DNA of 64,000 nucleotides, from assembly GCA_019096065.1 (NCBI GenBank), contig JAGUCH010000002.1, forward strand, positions 3,298,501 through 3,362,500. The letters run 5' to 3'. Below are positions 25,714-38,300 of this stretch, piece by piece. The notes beneath the pieces were generated by a model that had not been told where the DNA came from, did no database searches, and saw only the letters and a list, made by a program, of their open reading frames with translations. The translations under genes and the position numbers were made by a program. Source of the DNA: Paracyclopina nana (Eukaryota > Arthropoda > Copepoda > Cyclopoida > Cyclopettidae). Position 1 is the stretch's first letter. Every line of letters begins with the position of its first letter.

Positions 25714-28700
25714 ATGGTTCCTTTGCTACTTATTGCTTTTGTGCAACTCAATCCTTGCCCTATTGAAGCATTTGTCTGGCCAACTTTGACCTTCAAGCCT
25801 AAGTTGCAGTGTAATTCATCGCATGAAGCTTTTGACCCTGCTTCACTTCATTGTGAGTCTTGCAGCACAGTGAAAAATGCAGTACCTCACCCTTCAGGTA
25901 AGACATCTTCAGAAATACCTGGACATTAATTGCAGGCTTTTTTCAGGCATTGGATGTGCATGCAAGAAGGACTCAATAATAGTACAAGATGCTGGCTATT
26001 ATGGCCGCACATCAGATGGAGTCAAATTGGAATGTGCCAAATGTCCAAGTGGAGAAGTTCCAACCAGAGACGGGAGATTTTGCATTGGATGTCCAACAAA
26101 TGTAAATTCCAGCTCATTTGGATGCCAATGCCCAGCTAAGCATATTCTAGGTGACAAGTTTATCTGATTAATCAATATAGAAGCCTTTGTTAAAGAACCT
26201 CATTTTAGTGGAAAGGAATGAAGATGGATCCCTGCTGAAAATAGCTAAATGTGTGCAATGTGCTAACGGAGCTGAACCTTCTCCAGATCAGTCAATTTGC
26301 ATACCTTGCCTGCAATTACCTGTGCTCAAAGATCAACCACCTAACAGTAATGGCTGTAACTGTTCAGCTGCTGTAGGAGGAATGTGCTTGCCCTCAAACT
26401 ACAGGAGTGACAGTAACAGAGGACTATTACACACTCCAAGTCCTCAGGATAGCTTGCTCAAGCTTTCAGCTGAGAAAACCATCGACTCAGCATTTTTCAA
26501 AGAGCATTTTGAAGCTGCTGCATTTCTTTGTAATGTAAGTGAATATTGAAATCACTTGAGAAAAGTCTCTGAGATATTTCAAATTTTTCTTGCAGAAATA
26601 TCATAATGCCACTGCCTGTCAAGTCCTGGGTAATCTATGTACCCTCACTTTGCATGATGGAGACCATCCAAGCTGCCAAGTTTTACACAACATGGTTTTC
26701 AGATCAAGAATTCAAGAAGTTCCACATTTGTTTTATGACAGCCAAACCACTCAAGTTCCCATAAGACAGGAAGACATCACCACAGTCTACAAGCTAAGGG
26801 AATCCGATGTAGACACAACCTTGGAGCCTCGCAGCCATAGGTTAAATATCACAGTAGCAGCCTTCAACACTTGGGGCAAGTTGAAATCTGTGCAAATTGT
26901 CAATGGTGCTGCCTTCCAGATGTGCAATGGATCCTTTCAAGAGCTAGATGCAGCCTTCAATTTTGGCACCAGATATTTCAAAGAGTGCCAAATTCCTGCC
27001 CACATTCTGTTCCAATTTCCACCAACACCAACTTTTTATGATTTGTACATCCCCTACAAAAGTGACACAAGTAATGCAGGAATGAGCCAAAAGCTCTTTG
27101 CTGTGCCCATCATGATCTTGAACAAAGAGCAAAACAAGGACAAGACCAATGACAAAAAGGAGCTCACAACAAGATTTTTCCTGGTGGATACCCTCTCAGG
27201 GATTCCAGTGGGCAAATCTAAGCCAGAAGTGGTTAGATACCTGAAGAAGTTTCATATTCAGTGAGTATCAAAGCCTTATTAATCATGAGTAAACTGACTA
27301 ACTTTGACTTAATGTAAATCAGAGTGGATATGCTGAACACAAAGGAGTTTCCAGATAAAGCAGGCAGAATTTTCCCTCCTGTTGTGGCTATAGAATATGG
27401 GGAAATAACCCTCAAAGATGTAGAGGATGGAGTGAAAGTGGATTTTGAGTTCAGTGTATCCTACAAAATGGAGATGAGAGAAGCCAGGAAAGATATTGAG
27501 GTAATCAGATCAATTTTTGTTGCCAACAACTTTTAACTCAAATGCAACTTTAGATTGCAATGGGGGTATTGAGTGCATTTGCAGTTCTCTGGTCAGCCAT
27601 GGAAACCTGGTCCTGGTCCAGGAGATCTGGAAAATCAGGCATTGATCCTTTCACTTTAGCCAAATTGATTGCCAACACTTGTGGCAATTTGGCACATGTG
27701 TTCTTGGCAGTAGTCTTCTTCACAAGCCTCTATTGGTTCATCTTTTTCAAGCAGCAAAATTTTATTCTTGTCATCCTACCAACAGAAGATCAGGAGAAGC
27801 TTATAAAAAACTATGTCATATCCATCTTTGCCCTTAAACTTGTGGACATTGGCCACCTTCTAGTCACTCAAATGGCTGTAGACATTTTCCTCATTGACTG
27901 GGAGCAGCCCAAACCTGGCCAAGCTGCGCCAAAAGGCAACTCTTCAGTTACCTCCACCAAAGAAATGGCAGTATCAGCGTGGAGAACTTATCTGGTTGCC
28001 AATGAGTGGAATGAAATCCAAACAAGAAGGAAAATCAGCCATTCTCTGCAAATCATTCTAGTCATTCTTGTCCTTAAGATTTGTGGAGTTGAAAATCTGG
28101 CCACAGCTGACCCATTGAATGCCTTCAGCCTTGATGATGGGGAATACCACAGTGAGTTCAGTTATGTGTGCAGATTTGCCCTAGGAGTGGCCATTTATGC
28201 AGCCATAGCTTTGGGTCAAATCATCTTATGGTGTGGCCTTTACAACAATCTGATTGAGGACAAACTTGAACAATTCACAGATGTTTGCTCTTTAGCCAAT
28301 ATCTCTGTTTTTGCCATGGCTCAAAATAACTTTGGTTACTATATTCATGGAAAGTAAGAAAAAATGACCAATGATATCAACTGGGTTCACCAACAAGCTT
28401 GAATTTTGTTTTTAACCATAGGTCAGCTCATGGGTTTTCTGACACAGATATGGCCACATTGCTGGACCAGCTGCAGAGAGAGTCTGAAGATCTATGTGGT
28501 CACAGAGGTTTGCTGGCTGGAACTGATGAACAGACCTTTTCTATGGCCTTGCCTGCCAAACTGAGGAATTATTACGATAAAGTGGTTATTCCTGCTACTG
28601 CTATGGGATCAGGAGGAGCTGCTGGTCCAAGAGCTCACAAATTAACTGGTACAGCTGTTCAGCAGTTGGTGCAAGCCTATGGAACAATGAACAAATTCCT

Positions 28701-29220
28701 CACCAGATTTTTGGAACATGTAAAGTGGCTTTAACATCCTTAACTTGCTTTTATGACTCTTAATTGCTTACAGGCTCTGAAAGATCTGGACTTTGAAGTA
28801 AGGGATAGGCTGTTCCTTGAATCCGTAATGGATATTGAATTTCAAGATACAAGTAATGCTGAAAAGGCAATCTTTTACAAAGGTGAAAACAAATTTCAGC
28901 ATGTGAGATCACCATTAAATTTTTGTGAATCTTTTTCCAGATTCAGGGCATTCTTTTGATGCTTTGCTATTCTATGGACATGAGTTTTCGCTCATCATTT
29001 TTGATATCATGGTTTTCTCATTTGTGGACCTCTTTGCGCAAGATTTTCTTCTGGCCAGTGTTGTGACATTTTTTGTTGGAAAAGTGAGCTCTCAATTAAC
29101 TTTTAGCAGAATCAACTATGAACAAATAATATCTTTCAGGTACTTGGATTAGTCAGACAAATTGGGGGAAAATCCAATCTTGCCAAGAAAACACTGATTG
29201 ATAAAAGATTTTTGATCTAA
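25714..29220 (+). CDS. Tmem67: Meckelin (TMEM67), ciliary transition-zone receptor-like protein
   Basis: Multi-pass membrane protein of the MKS module at the ciliary transition zone. Ten exons: 25714-25897, 25947-26150, 26209-26534, 26596-27260, 27323-27500, 27554-28353, 28422-28719, 28774-28882, 28941-29083 and 29140-29220. All have GT-AG introns and agreeing phases, for 995 residues, the family's usual length. There is a signal peptide, then a Cys-rich extracellular region (CACKKDSIIVQDAGYY, CAKCPSGEVPTRDGRFCIGC, CVQCANGAEPSPDQSICIPC) and the conserved ACQVLGNLCTLTL. The C-terminal transmembrane region includes WSRRSGKSGIDPFTL and NNFGYYIHGKSAHG, and the end TLIDKRFLI matches the family C-terminus. 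Presence implies the organism keeps transition-zone cilia, at least in sensory cells or sperm. It converges on the channel gene, stops 154 nt apart. Confidence 0.95.
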
Positions 29221-29374
29221 AACACTCCACTCTGAATACATCTTTTTCATAGATCTGTTTTTGTTCAGTCCATAATAATTTGTGACCCAACCTGATTTTC
29301 AGAACCATTCATCCAAAAATTATCCACGAGGAGTTATCTGAATGTTTCATTGGGGAGGTCAATAAGTGAATATT

Positions 29375-32300
29375 TTATTTTCTTGAAATAATAGGCGATT
29401 TCAAGTAAAAAATTACAAAATTAAAAATTGCTAAAATTATTTCAAAAACTGACAGAATACTCATCCCGCAAAATAGTCCAAGAGATCCTCCTAGAAGCAG
29501 AATGCTGAAGAAAAAGTGAACAAATGCACAAATGCCTCACCGATGCTAGCTAGCTTTGTCATGAAGGTTGCAGCAACATCAATTTTGAACTTCATAGCAA
29601 ATGGACTGCCATAAAATATTTCTACTATTGCAATGTCTTTCAGCAACCTTTCACTGCAATTGAAGCTAGGAAGTAGAGCTTTTGTTGAACCTTTCAACAA
29701 CGCTCGCTTTTGCCAGACATCATATAAGTGACCTTCCTTTTGGTATTCTTCAATGTATGACCGAATTTTGACAAAGGTTTCGTCATTAGATTCCTAAAAC
29801 GAAGCAGGAATAACATGAAGTCTGATAACTCCTAGGAATATCCCTTACACAATCAGCCACAGTCAGCTCATGCTGATTAGTGAAGTAAGGATAAACAGTT
29901 TTGTTGCAATCATAGAGGCATTTGCAATCTCTTAGATTGCTATTGTTTCTGAAAATTTCTGTCCATGCAAAGTTTCCAAAAGTGTGGCATATTTGAGATG
30001 AATTTGAACTGTCCTGAATGTAGTACCAAGGTACACAATTTGTCAATTTTCTGGCTTTCTTCCACATACATTCAAACTGACAAGCATTGTAGTTGTAGAA
30101 CTTGAACAAGCTTAATGACTCATTTTCATAAGAGAAGCTACATTGCCTTTTAGACTCATCAATACCTTGAATATTCTCAGTGGACTTTAAAACTTGTGGA
30201 CTGATTACAATACTAGTACGAAATCCTCCTTTGATCACTAACCCTAAAATGGAAGATTATTTTTTTTTGGGACCATATAAAATGCCCAAATGGCCCAAAA
30301 TGGCCCAAATGGCCCAAAATTTTAAAACCTTAAAATTTCAACTCATGCAGCACCCTTGGGCAATGAGGAGTCCAAATATGAAAATTATTTTTGCCTAACT
30401 CAAAGGAAAGTCACTTAAATATTAACTTAAAGATTAAAAAAAATACAGTATAATAGCCTGGAGGCCCAAATGGCCCAAAATTTTAGATTTGAAAAATTCC
30501 AATGCAGAATGATCCCTTGTGACAAGGAGAGTGCACTCATAAAATTTGACAATCCTAATACTTAAGGAAGTACCTTAAATAATAACTTAAACATTGTTAT
30601 TGTGCTAGGCACAAAGTGGCCCAAAATTTTAGATTTGAAAAATTCCAATGCAGAATGATCCCTTGTGACAAGGAGAGTGCACTCATAAAATTTTACAATC
30701 CTAATACTTAAGGAAGTGCCTTAAATAATAACTTAAACATTGTTAATGTGCTAGGAACAAAGTGGCCCAAAATTTTAGATTTTGGATTGTCAAAATTCAT
30801 TGTTTCATGTTTCATGTTTAAGTTATTATTTAAGGCACTTCCTTAAGTATTAGGATTGTCAAATTTTATGAGTGCACTCTCCTAGTCACAAGGGATCATT
30901 CTGCATTGGAATTTTTCAAATCTAAAATTTTGGGCCACTTTGTGCCTGGCACAATAACAATGTTTAAGTTATTATTTAAGGCACTTCCTTAAGTATTAGG
31001 ATTGTCAAATTTTATGAGTGCACTCTCCTAGTCACAAGGGATCATTCTGCATTGGAATTTTTCAAATCTAAAATTTTGGGCCACTTTGTGCCTAGCACAA
31101 TAACAATGTTTAAGTTATTATTTAAGGTACTTCCTTTTGTATTAGGATTGTCAAATTTTATGAGTGCACTCTCCTAGTCACAAGGGATCATTCTGCATTG
31201 GAATTTTTCAAATCTAAAATTTTGGGCCACTTTGTGCCTAGCACAATAACAATGTTTAAGTTATTATTTAAGGCACTTCCTTAAGTATTAGGATTGTCAA
31301 ATTTTATGAGTGCACTCTCCATGTCACAAGGGTTCATTCTGCATTGGAATTTTTCAAATCTAAAATTTTGGGCCACTTTGTGCCTGGCACAATAACAATG
31401 TTTAAGTTATTATTTAAGGTACTTCCTTAAGTATTAGGATTGTCAAATTTTATGAGTGCACTCTCCTAGTCACAAGGGATCATTCTGCATTGGAATTTTT
31501 CAAATCTAAAATTTTGGGCCACTTTGTGCCTGGCACAATAACAATGTTTAAGTTATAATTTAAGGTACTTCCTTAAGTATTAGGATTGTCAAATTTTATG
31601 AGTGCACTCTCCTAGTCACAAGGGATCATTCTGCATTGGAATTTTTCAAATCTAAAATTTTGGGCCATTTGGGCCTCCAGGCTTTTATACAGTAATTTTT
31701 TCAATCTTTAAGTTAATATTTAAGTGACTTTCTTTTGAGTTAGGCAAAAATAATTTTCATATTTGGACTCCTCATTGCCCAAGGGTGCTGCCTGAGTTGA
31801 AATTTTTAGGTTTTAAAAGGGGATGGCCATAAAAAAACTAGTAGTATTATTTGGGAGCCCTGTGCATATACTTTGAGCAGGCAACCTGAAATTTGGCACG
31901 TGCACTCCTCTCCCCATAGCGCATGATCTTTATTAGCGGCATTTTTCAATTTTCCGCCAAATGACAGACTTCCATTTTTCTCCGCTCCCAATTAACAAAA
32001 TGAGCTGAATTTTTGTGCGTGGCCACCATTTTGCCAGGGCTACAACTTTTATTAATGACTTTTTTCCCGATTCGGACTCCCAAGAGCACTTGTTTATAAG
32101 CGTTTTTTGTATTTTCGCCATATCTCCAGGAAGCCTCAACCAAATGAGCTGAATTTTTGTGAACAACTATGATTTAACATTTTCCACAACTCTTATTTCT
32201 ACTATTTTTGCACTAAGTGACTTTTTTGAGCAGCTGTTTATTACCATTTTTTGTATTTTTGGAATATCTCAGGTAGACCTCAACCAAATGAGCTCAATTG

Positions 32301-35300
32301 TTGAGAGCACAACTGTTTTTTGTAATTTCCTACATCTTTTATTAATGACTCTGCTTCAGAAAAAGACTTTTATAGGTTACTACTATAAAACTCTTTTGCA
32401 TTTAATAAATCATACAGATTTGACCCTCGTTTAATTTCCCTTTTTAGCAGGAATTCTAATCAAGTCATTGAGTGAGGCAGCAATTTTTTTTGCCAATATG
32501 TACATGAAAAGCAACTTGTCAGTAATCATTAATGTCATTCACATATAGAAACACCCGGGCCCTCCCAATGTTCCTGGTTAGCCTCTATGGTAAGACATGG
32601 ACTCCTACCCTTGGATCGACAACGGATAGTCCTTGGACCGACTATCAGAACGCACAGTCCTTGGATAGACCAGGGCTGACATGTATTTGGTTAGACAAGA
32701 AAAACAAAATGTACTTGGATCGACAAGACGAATCGTCCTTGGATCTACTATGAGAACATACAGTCCTTGGATCGAATAACGGATCATCCTTGGATAGACG
32801 AAAGACGGACAGTACTTGCATCAACGTGACTAATCAGCCTTGGATTGACTGGGAAAACAGTCTGTTTTAGTCAATCCAGGGACAGTTTGCTTCTGCTTTC
32901 TAACTATGTACAGTACGTTTTAGCTGTCGATCCAAGTATGATACGTTTTTCGATGCAGGGACAGTCAGTTTTGTCAGTCTATCCTAGCACACACAGTGGG
33001 TTTATTTGCCGAGTTGACGCGCACGGAAAAAAGTCACGAAATCAACGTAGCACCTCTTTCTTATAGTCCGTAAGCTAAAAATGTTGCATCCTAGCACCCT
33101 GGAGAGCAAGTAAGAGCAGCCAATTCTGGTGGATTATCAATTTATGCTATAAGCTTGACTTCCCTGACTTGGTCACTCAATTGGAGTCGTTTGGAATCAA
33201 AAGTTATGGGAGATTTAATTTATGCTTAAATTGTCCAAAGTTGCTGTTCTACTAAATTCGCCAAAATCATTTTTTGCCCAAAAATTATGTCTTCTTCTCC
33301 AAATTTGAATCTTTATCTGTCAATAAACATTAATTTGTGCCCTTTTGATAGCCCCAAAGTCATATAAATTAGAAACTGAAAATGGGTGCTAAAATTGGAA
33401 ATCTGCAATTTGACGTAATTTCTCGTGTGCGTAAAATCGGCTTTTTGATCCACTGTGGCACAGTTTGTTCTAGTCGACCTAGGTCCTGCTAAGTCATAGT
33501 AGTCGATCCAAGGACTATCCATCTTGTTGATCCAGGGACTATGAGTTCTGTCTGTCTATCAAAGGATGATCTGTAGCATTCTATTCAGGGATGGGACTGA
33601 CTGTATTTGGTTAGACAAGAAAAATGCACATTGCCTGGATAGACAAGACAAACCGTCCTAGGATCAACATTGAGAACAAACAGTCCTTGGATCAACAACG
33701 GATTGTTCTTGGATCCACTGGTGAACTCCAGTCATCCAAGTCTAATATAAAAGATCTTGCTTGTCAGCCGAGACTTGCTGCGCAATTTTTGCTTGGCAAC
33801 TTTTATTTAGCAATTTCACTTAAAAGTCTTACTTTGTATCACAAGCAAGTCTTTGCTTAAGATAAAATTCTCAGGTGGACTAGGTTCTTGTCTATCCAGG
33901 GACTTTTTGTTATAAGAGTCAATCCAAGGAAGATCTGTTTTTCGATGCAGGTACAGTGCGTTCTGCTAGTCTATCCAAGCACAGTTTGTTCTAGTCAACC
34001 CAGGTCCTTCTCTGTCATGACTGTTGATCCAAGTACAGTCCTGTTTCGTTGATCCATGGACAGTGTGTTCTCTAAGTTGATCCAGGGATGATCTGTTGCA
34101 GTCTATCCAGTGACAGTATGTTCTAGTTGATCCAAGTACAGCCATGGTGTGCGACGGTCACACCCTCTGAAGCCTAGGATGGTTAGCATCGGCTTCATGG
34201 TCGCGGTACCGTTCGCAGCCTCCGGGTGCTGGCCGGATGTCTACCCGCCTTGGACCCAAAGCCGCAGCCTCAGTGCTCCAACTCTGGTGAGATACATCAC
34301 ATGGCAAGCTTCAGTGCTGTAGACCAGTGATTGGGCCTCCTACCCAAGTCCTCAACGGCCTCAACAGCCTCAGACTAGGATGCATAACTGCCCAAGAAAC
34401 CTCTATACAAGTTATGGTCAAACAAAGTTCAACAAGGTTGTCTTATTCACTCAGCTTTTAACACCACACAAATTAATGGCAGCTAACACAAAGAAATAAG
34501 TACTGCAGTAAATATTCTTGTGGCCATCTTCTTCATGCCTCAGCACACTTTGGAGAACTCTGGTGGGACAATAGCAATGCAGAGCTCACTCAATGGGCCT
34601 TGTGCACTTGGTCCATGTCTTGCTTCTCTGAAGTCCCCCCTCGAACTCCCCGAGTCTTCTCCTTCTTTTCCACTCGATGCCTCGCAGCAAGTTCCATCAG
34701 CTTCCATCTGCTTCTCTCCGTTATCATGCAGCTGCAGGTCCTCTCTATGTAGCAGCTAGCAACTCCTCCACACAATGGCTAGCAACTTCTCCACTCAAGG
34801 TCAGGTGAATTGCCATAGGTTAGGCTCAGCGTATAGGTAGTAGCAGCAGCAGCAGCAAGAATCAGAGAGTTGGAGGAGATGAAAAAGGTGTTTTTAAGTA
34901 AGGAGGTTTTGTGATTTTGAGGTAGTGATGTAGCGGTGAATAGGCAACCTTCTGGACTTCTGGTGGCTCCACGGGTTCCACGGTTTCCACAGGTTCCACT
35001 GGAGGGTTCCAATCAAGTCCTATTCTGGTCGTAACGTGCACCAGAGACATGATGTACTTATTGCCCATCAGCCACCCGTTTGTCTTCATAGTTCATCCAA
35101 AGACATTCCATCTTGTCAATCCAGAGACTAGTTCTGTAAGTCTATCCAAGGACGATCTGTTGCAGTCTATACAGGGACAGTATGTCCTAGTCGATCCAAG
35201 TACAGCCTCTGGCAAAGCCAAGAAGGTGCAACTGATTACCTCACTATCTCAGACTCCTACCCTAGGATCAACAACTGATCGTCGGTGGATCGATTACGAC

Positions 35301-38300
35301 GAACCGGACTTGGATCAACAATACGAATCGTCCTTGGATTGACTATGAGAACACTCCTTAGAGACTGTATTAGGTTAGACAATAAAAACAAACATTACCT
35401 GTATAGACAAGACAAACCGTATTTGGACCAACTGAAAGAAGGCTCAGTCCGTGGATCAACAAAATAAATCGTCCATAGACTGACATAGTACTTTTCTAGG
35501 TACCAACGGACTCCTACCCTTGAATCGACAACAGATCGTCCTTGGATAGACTACGACAAACCAGCCTTGCATCGACAAAACGCATCATCCCTGGATCGAC
35601 TGCTACTACGGACAGTCCCCAGATTGACAACGGATCATCTTTGGATCAACTGTTAGAACACACAGTCCTTGGATAGACCAGGACTGACATGTATTTGGTT
35701 ACACAAGAAAAACTAACTGTGCTTGGATCGACTATGAGAACATACAGTCCTTAGATCGACCAATGGATCGTTCTTGGGTAGACAAAAGACGGGCAGTAGG
35801 TCTGTTCTGACAGTCAATCCAAGGATAGCTTGTTCTAGTCTATCCAGGGACAGTTTGTTGTTGCAGTCTAACATTGTACAGTACGTTCTAGCTGTCGATC
35901 CAAATACGATCCGTTTTTCGATGCAGAGACAGTCTGTTCTGTCAGTCAATCCAAGCACAGTTCATTCTGGTCTACCCAGGTCCTCCTAAGTCATAGTAGT
36001 CGATCCAAGGAATATCCGTTTCATTGATCCAAGGACTGTTTGTCTTCATAGTCAATCCAAGTACAGTCCCGTCTTGTCGATCCATGGACAGTGGGTTCTC
36101 ATAGTAGATCCAGGGATGATCTGTTGCAGTCTATCCAAGGACGGTACGTCCTAGTCGATCCAAGTACGGCCACCCGTACCAATCTATTTTATGTAGCTGC
36201 CTAATAAGGACAATATTATTTAGATTTTGCTTGGTATGTTTTGCTTGGTGGCCCAAGTTTTGAATTGGCATACAGGTCTTCCAAGAACTGACTGAAAAGG
36301 CTACCCTAGACTGTCTTGGTCAAGCTTGGAAAGTCTTGCTTGGTCATCCAAGTGTACCAATGCCATAAGCCCGGTTCCAACAAGGAAAATCAGCATAGTC
36401 TTGACATGTCAGAAACCGGGCAATAGTCTTGGAATTTATCATAAGAAATTGGTATATTCCCAGTAGTACCAGGTTAGTTTTAGTCTATCCTGGGACTGTT
36501 TGTTGTAACAGTCGATCCAAGAACACAGGTAAGGTGTGTTCTGCTAGTCTATCCAAGTACTGTCTGTTCTAGTTGACACAGGTTCTTCTCTGTCATGACT
36601 GTTGATCCAAGTACTGTCCCATCTTGTTGATCCAAGGACCATATGTTCTCATAGTCGATCCAGGGAAAATGTTAAATCAAAGTTGTTTTAAAAAATTCAG
36701 ATCTTTTGGTTGAGGCTTGCTGGAGAAAAAGCAAAAATACAAAAAGTGCTAAAAAGCAGACACACTAAAAAGTCATCAAGATCAAAATCATATTAATAAA
36801 AGTTGTGAGAAACGCAAAATCGCAGTTGTTCACAAAAATTCAGCTCATTTGGTTGAGGCTTCCTGGAGATATGGCGAAAATACAAAAAACGCTTATAAAC
36901 AAGTGCTCTTGGGAGTCCGAATCGGGAAAAAAGTCATTAATAAAAGTTGTAGCCCTGGCAAAATGGTAGCCACGCACAAAAATTCAGCTCATTTTGTTAA
37001 TTGGGAGCGGAGAAAAATGGAAGTCTGTCATTTGGCGGAAAATTGAAAAATGCCGCTAATAAAGATCATGCGCAATGGGGAGAGGAATGCACGTGCCAAA
37101 TTTCAGGTCGCCTGCTCAAAGTATATGCACAGGGCTCCCAAATAATACTACTAGTTTTTTTATGGCCATCCCCTTTTGGGCCATTTGGGCCATTTGGGCA
37201 TTTTATATGGTCCCTTTTTTTTGATAGTTGCACTTCAAATGCCACTTACCATTAATGACAGGCAATGGGAAGTCTTCTGGGTGTTGCAAGGATAGTTTGA
37301 ACGTGTTGACTGCATTGCTATCAGTTTTATGCCTTGCATCAAGGGTGTGAGCATCCAACACAATTTCAATGCCATTTTGCACACCAGTCCCACTTGCTTG
37401 AAAATATCCCCTGTTGCTCATTTTGTGTCCGAATACTTTTTTGTAGCTTTTCATAAAATGTAAGTCATCATTCAACAAATCTTCACTTCTTACTCCATTG
37501 AAAGAATAACATATCCCATTGTCTGTTAATGAGGGCTTGAACAAAGTGCAAAATTCAGAAAAATGTTGCCTTGCTTTATCATTTTCATATGGGATAGAGC
37601 CCCAGCCAATTGTTAAATCTGACCATTTGTTGGCTAACTTGCAGTAAGGAATGAATGGCTCTAAATTAGGCAATAGAGATAACTTCTTTGCTTTGCCAGA
37701 CATGCTTTTTAGCTTGTAAAGGTAAGTTAAGCTTGTTAATAAGTTAGGATATCCAGATAAGGTCTCTATGCTTCCTGTGAAGTTCAACTCTTCCATAAGG
37801 GTCAGGTCCAGCAAGTGTGGTTGATAAATATTTTCCTTCATGATCCTAAATATAGTTTCAAAGGATCCAAAATAGTTACTGGTTGACTGATCAACATAGG
37901 CAAATTCTTGACTTTTCTCTTTCCCACCCAAAGTTTTAACCAGAGTCTCATACTTGGCAATATTGGCTCTAGGTTCAAGTTTCTTAAGTAATAGACCATG
38001 GTACTCTTCATTAAGGCTGATATGCCTGTTGGCCACAAATGCACCCAAACTGGTGACACTAAAAGAAAGCTTGACAATCGCCTTGTCCAAAAATATTTGA
38101 ATAAGTTTGAGTTTTTCTCCACACAAAGTTGATGAATCATTGTTACAGCTAATCAAAGATTCTAGTCTTGTTGGGATATTGAAAGCAATGCTCGGCAGGC
38201 TTACAAAGCAATCTTGGCATGTCATATTTCTCAAATTAAGTTCATCTTGAAGATGAGACAGAACTTGGGCTTTCATGATTTGATCCTGTGGAACAGTCAC

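Larger units (their letters stand above)
30269..37214. mobile_element. 6.9-kb composite foldback element in a channel intron
   Basis: The ends are inverted repeats: the left starts GGGACCATATAAAATGCCCA and the right ends with its complement. It is flanked by poly-T: nine T at 30260-30268 and eight T at 37215-37222, consistent with an 8-bp target duplication. Removing the element and one T8 leaves an intron of about 52 nt, the local norm. Inside are a hairpin satellite (30319-31812), long inner inverted arms (31813-32165 with 36829-37185), direction-switching arrays of CCTTGGATCGAC, and a nested solo-LTR-like copy. No transposase is encoded, so it is non-autonomous; the 8-bp duplication would suit a hAT-type source, as inference. 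Confidence 0.8.

Noticed and set aside
30319..31812. CRISPR-like array
   Set aside because: Units are ~146 bp, contiguous and inverted, with no short-repeat/spacer organisation, and the genome is eukaryotic.
34520..35012. Open frames inside the solo-LTR-like copies as genes
   Set aside because: Short, overlapping on both strands, low complexity and shared by both copies; no retroelement domain.
36849..37255. Protein-coding frames in the inverted repeats (also mirrored at 31806-32143)
   Set aside because: The same frames occur in both repeat arms with no domain, and a stop-free stretch is explained by repeat identity.
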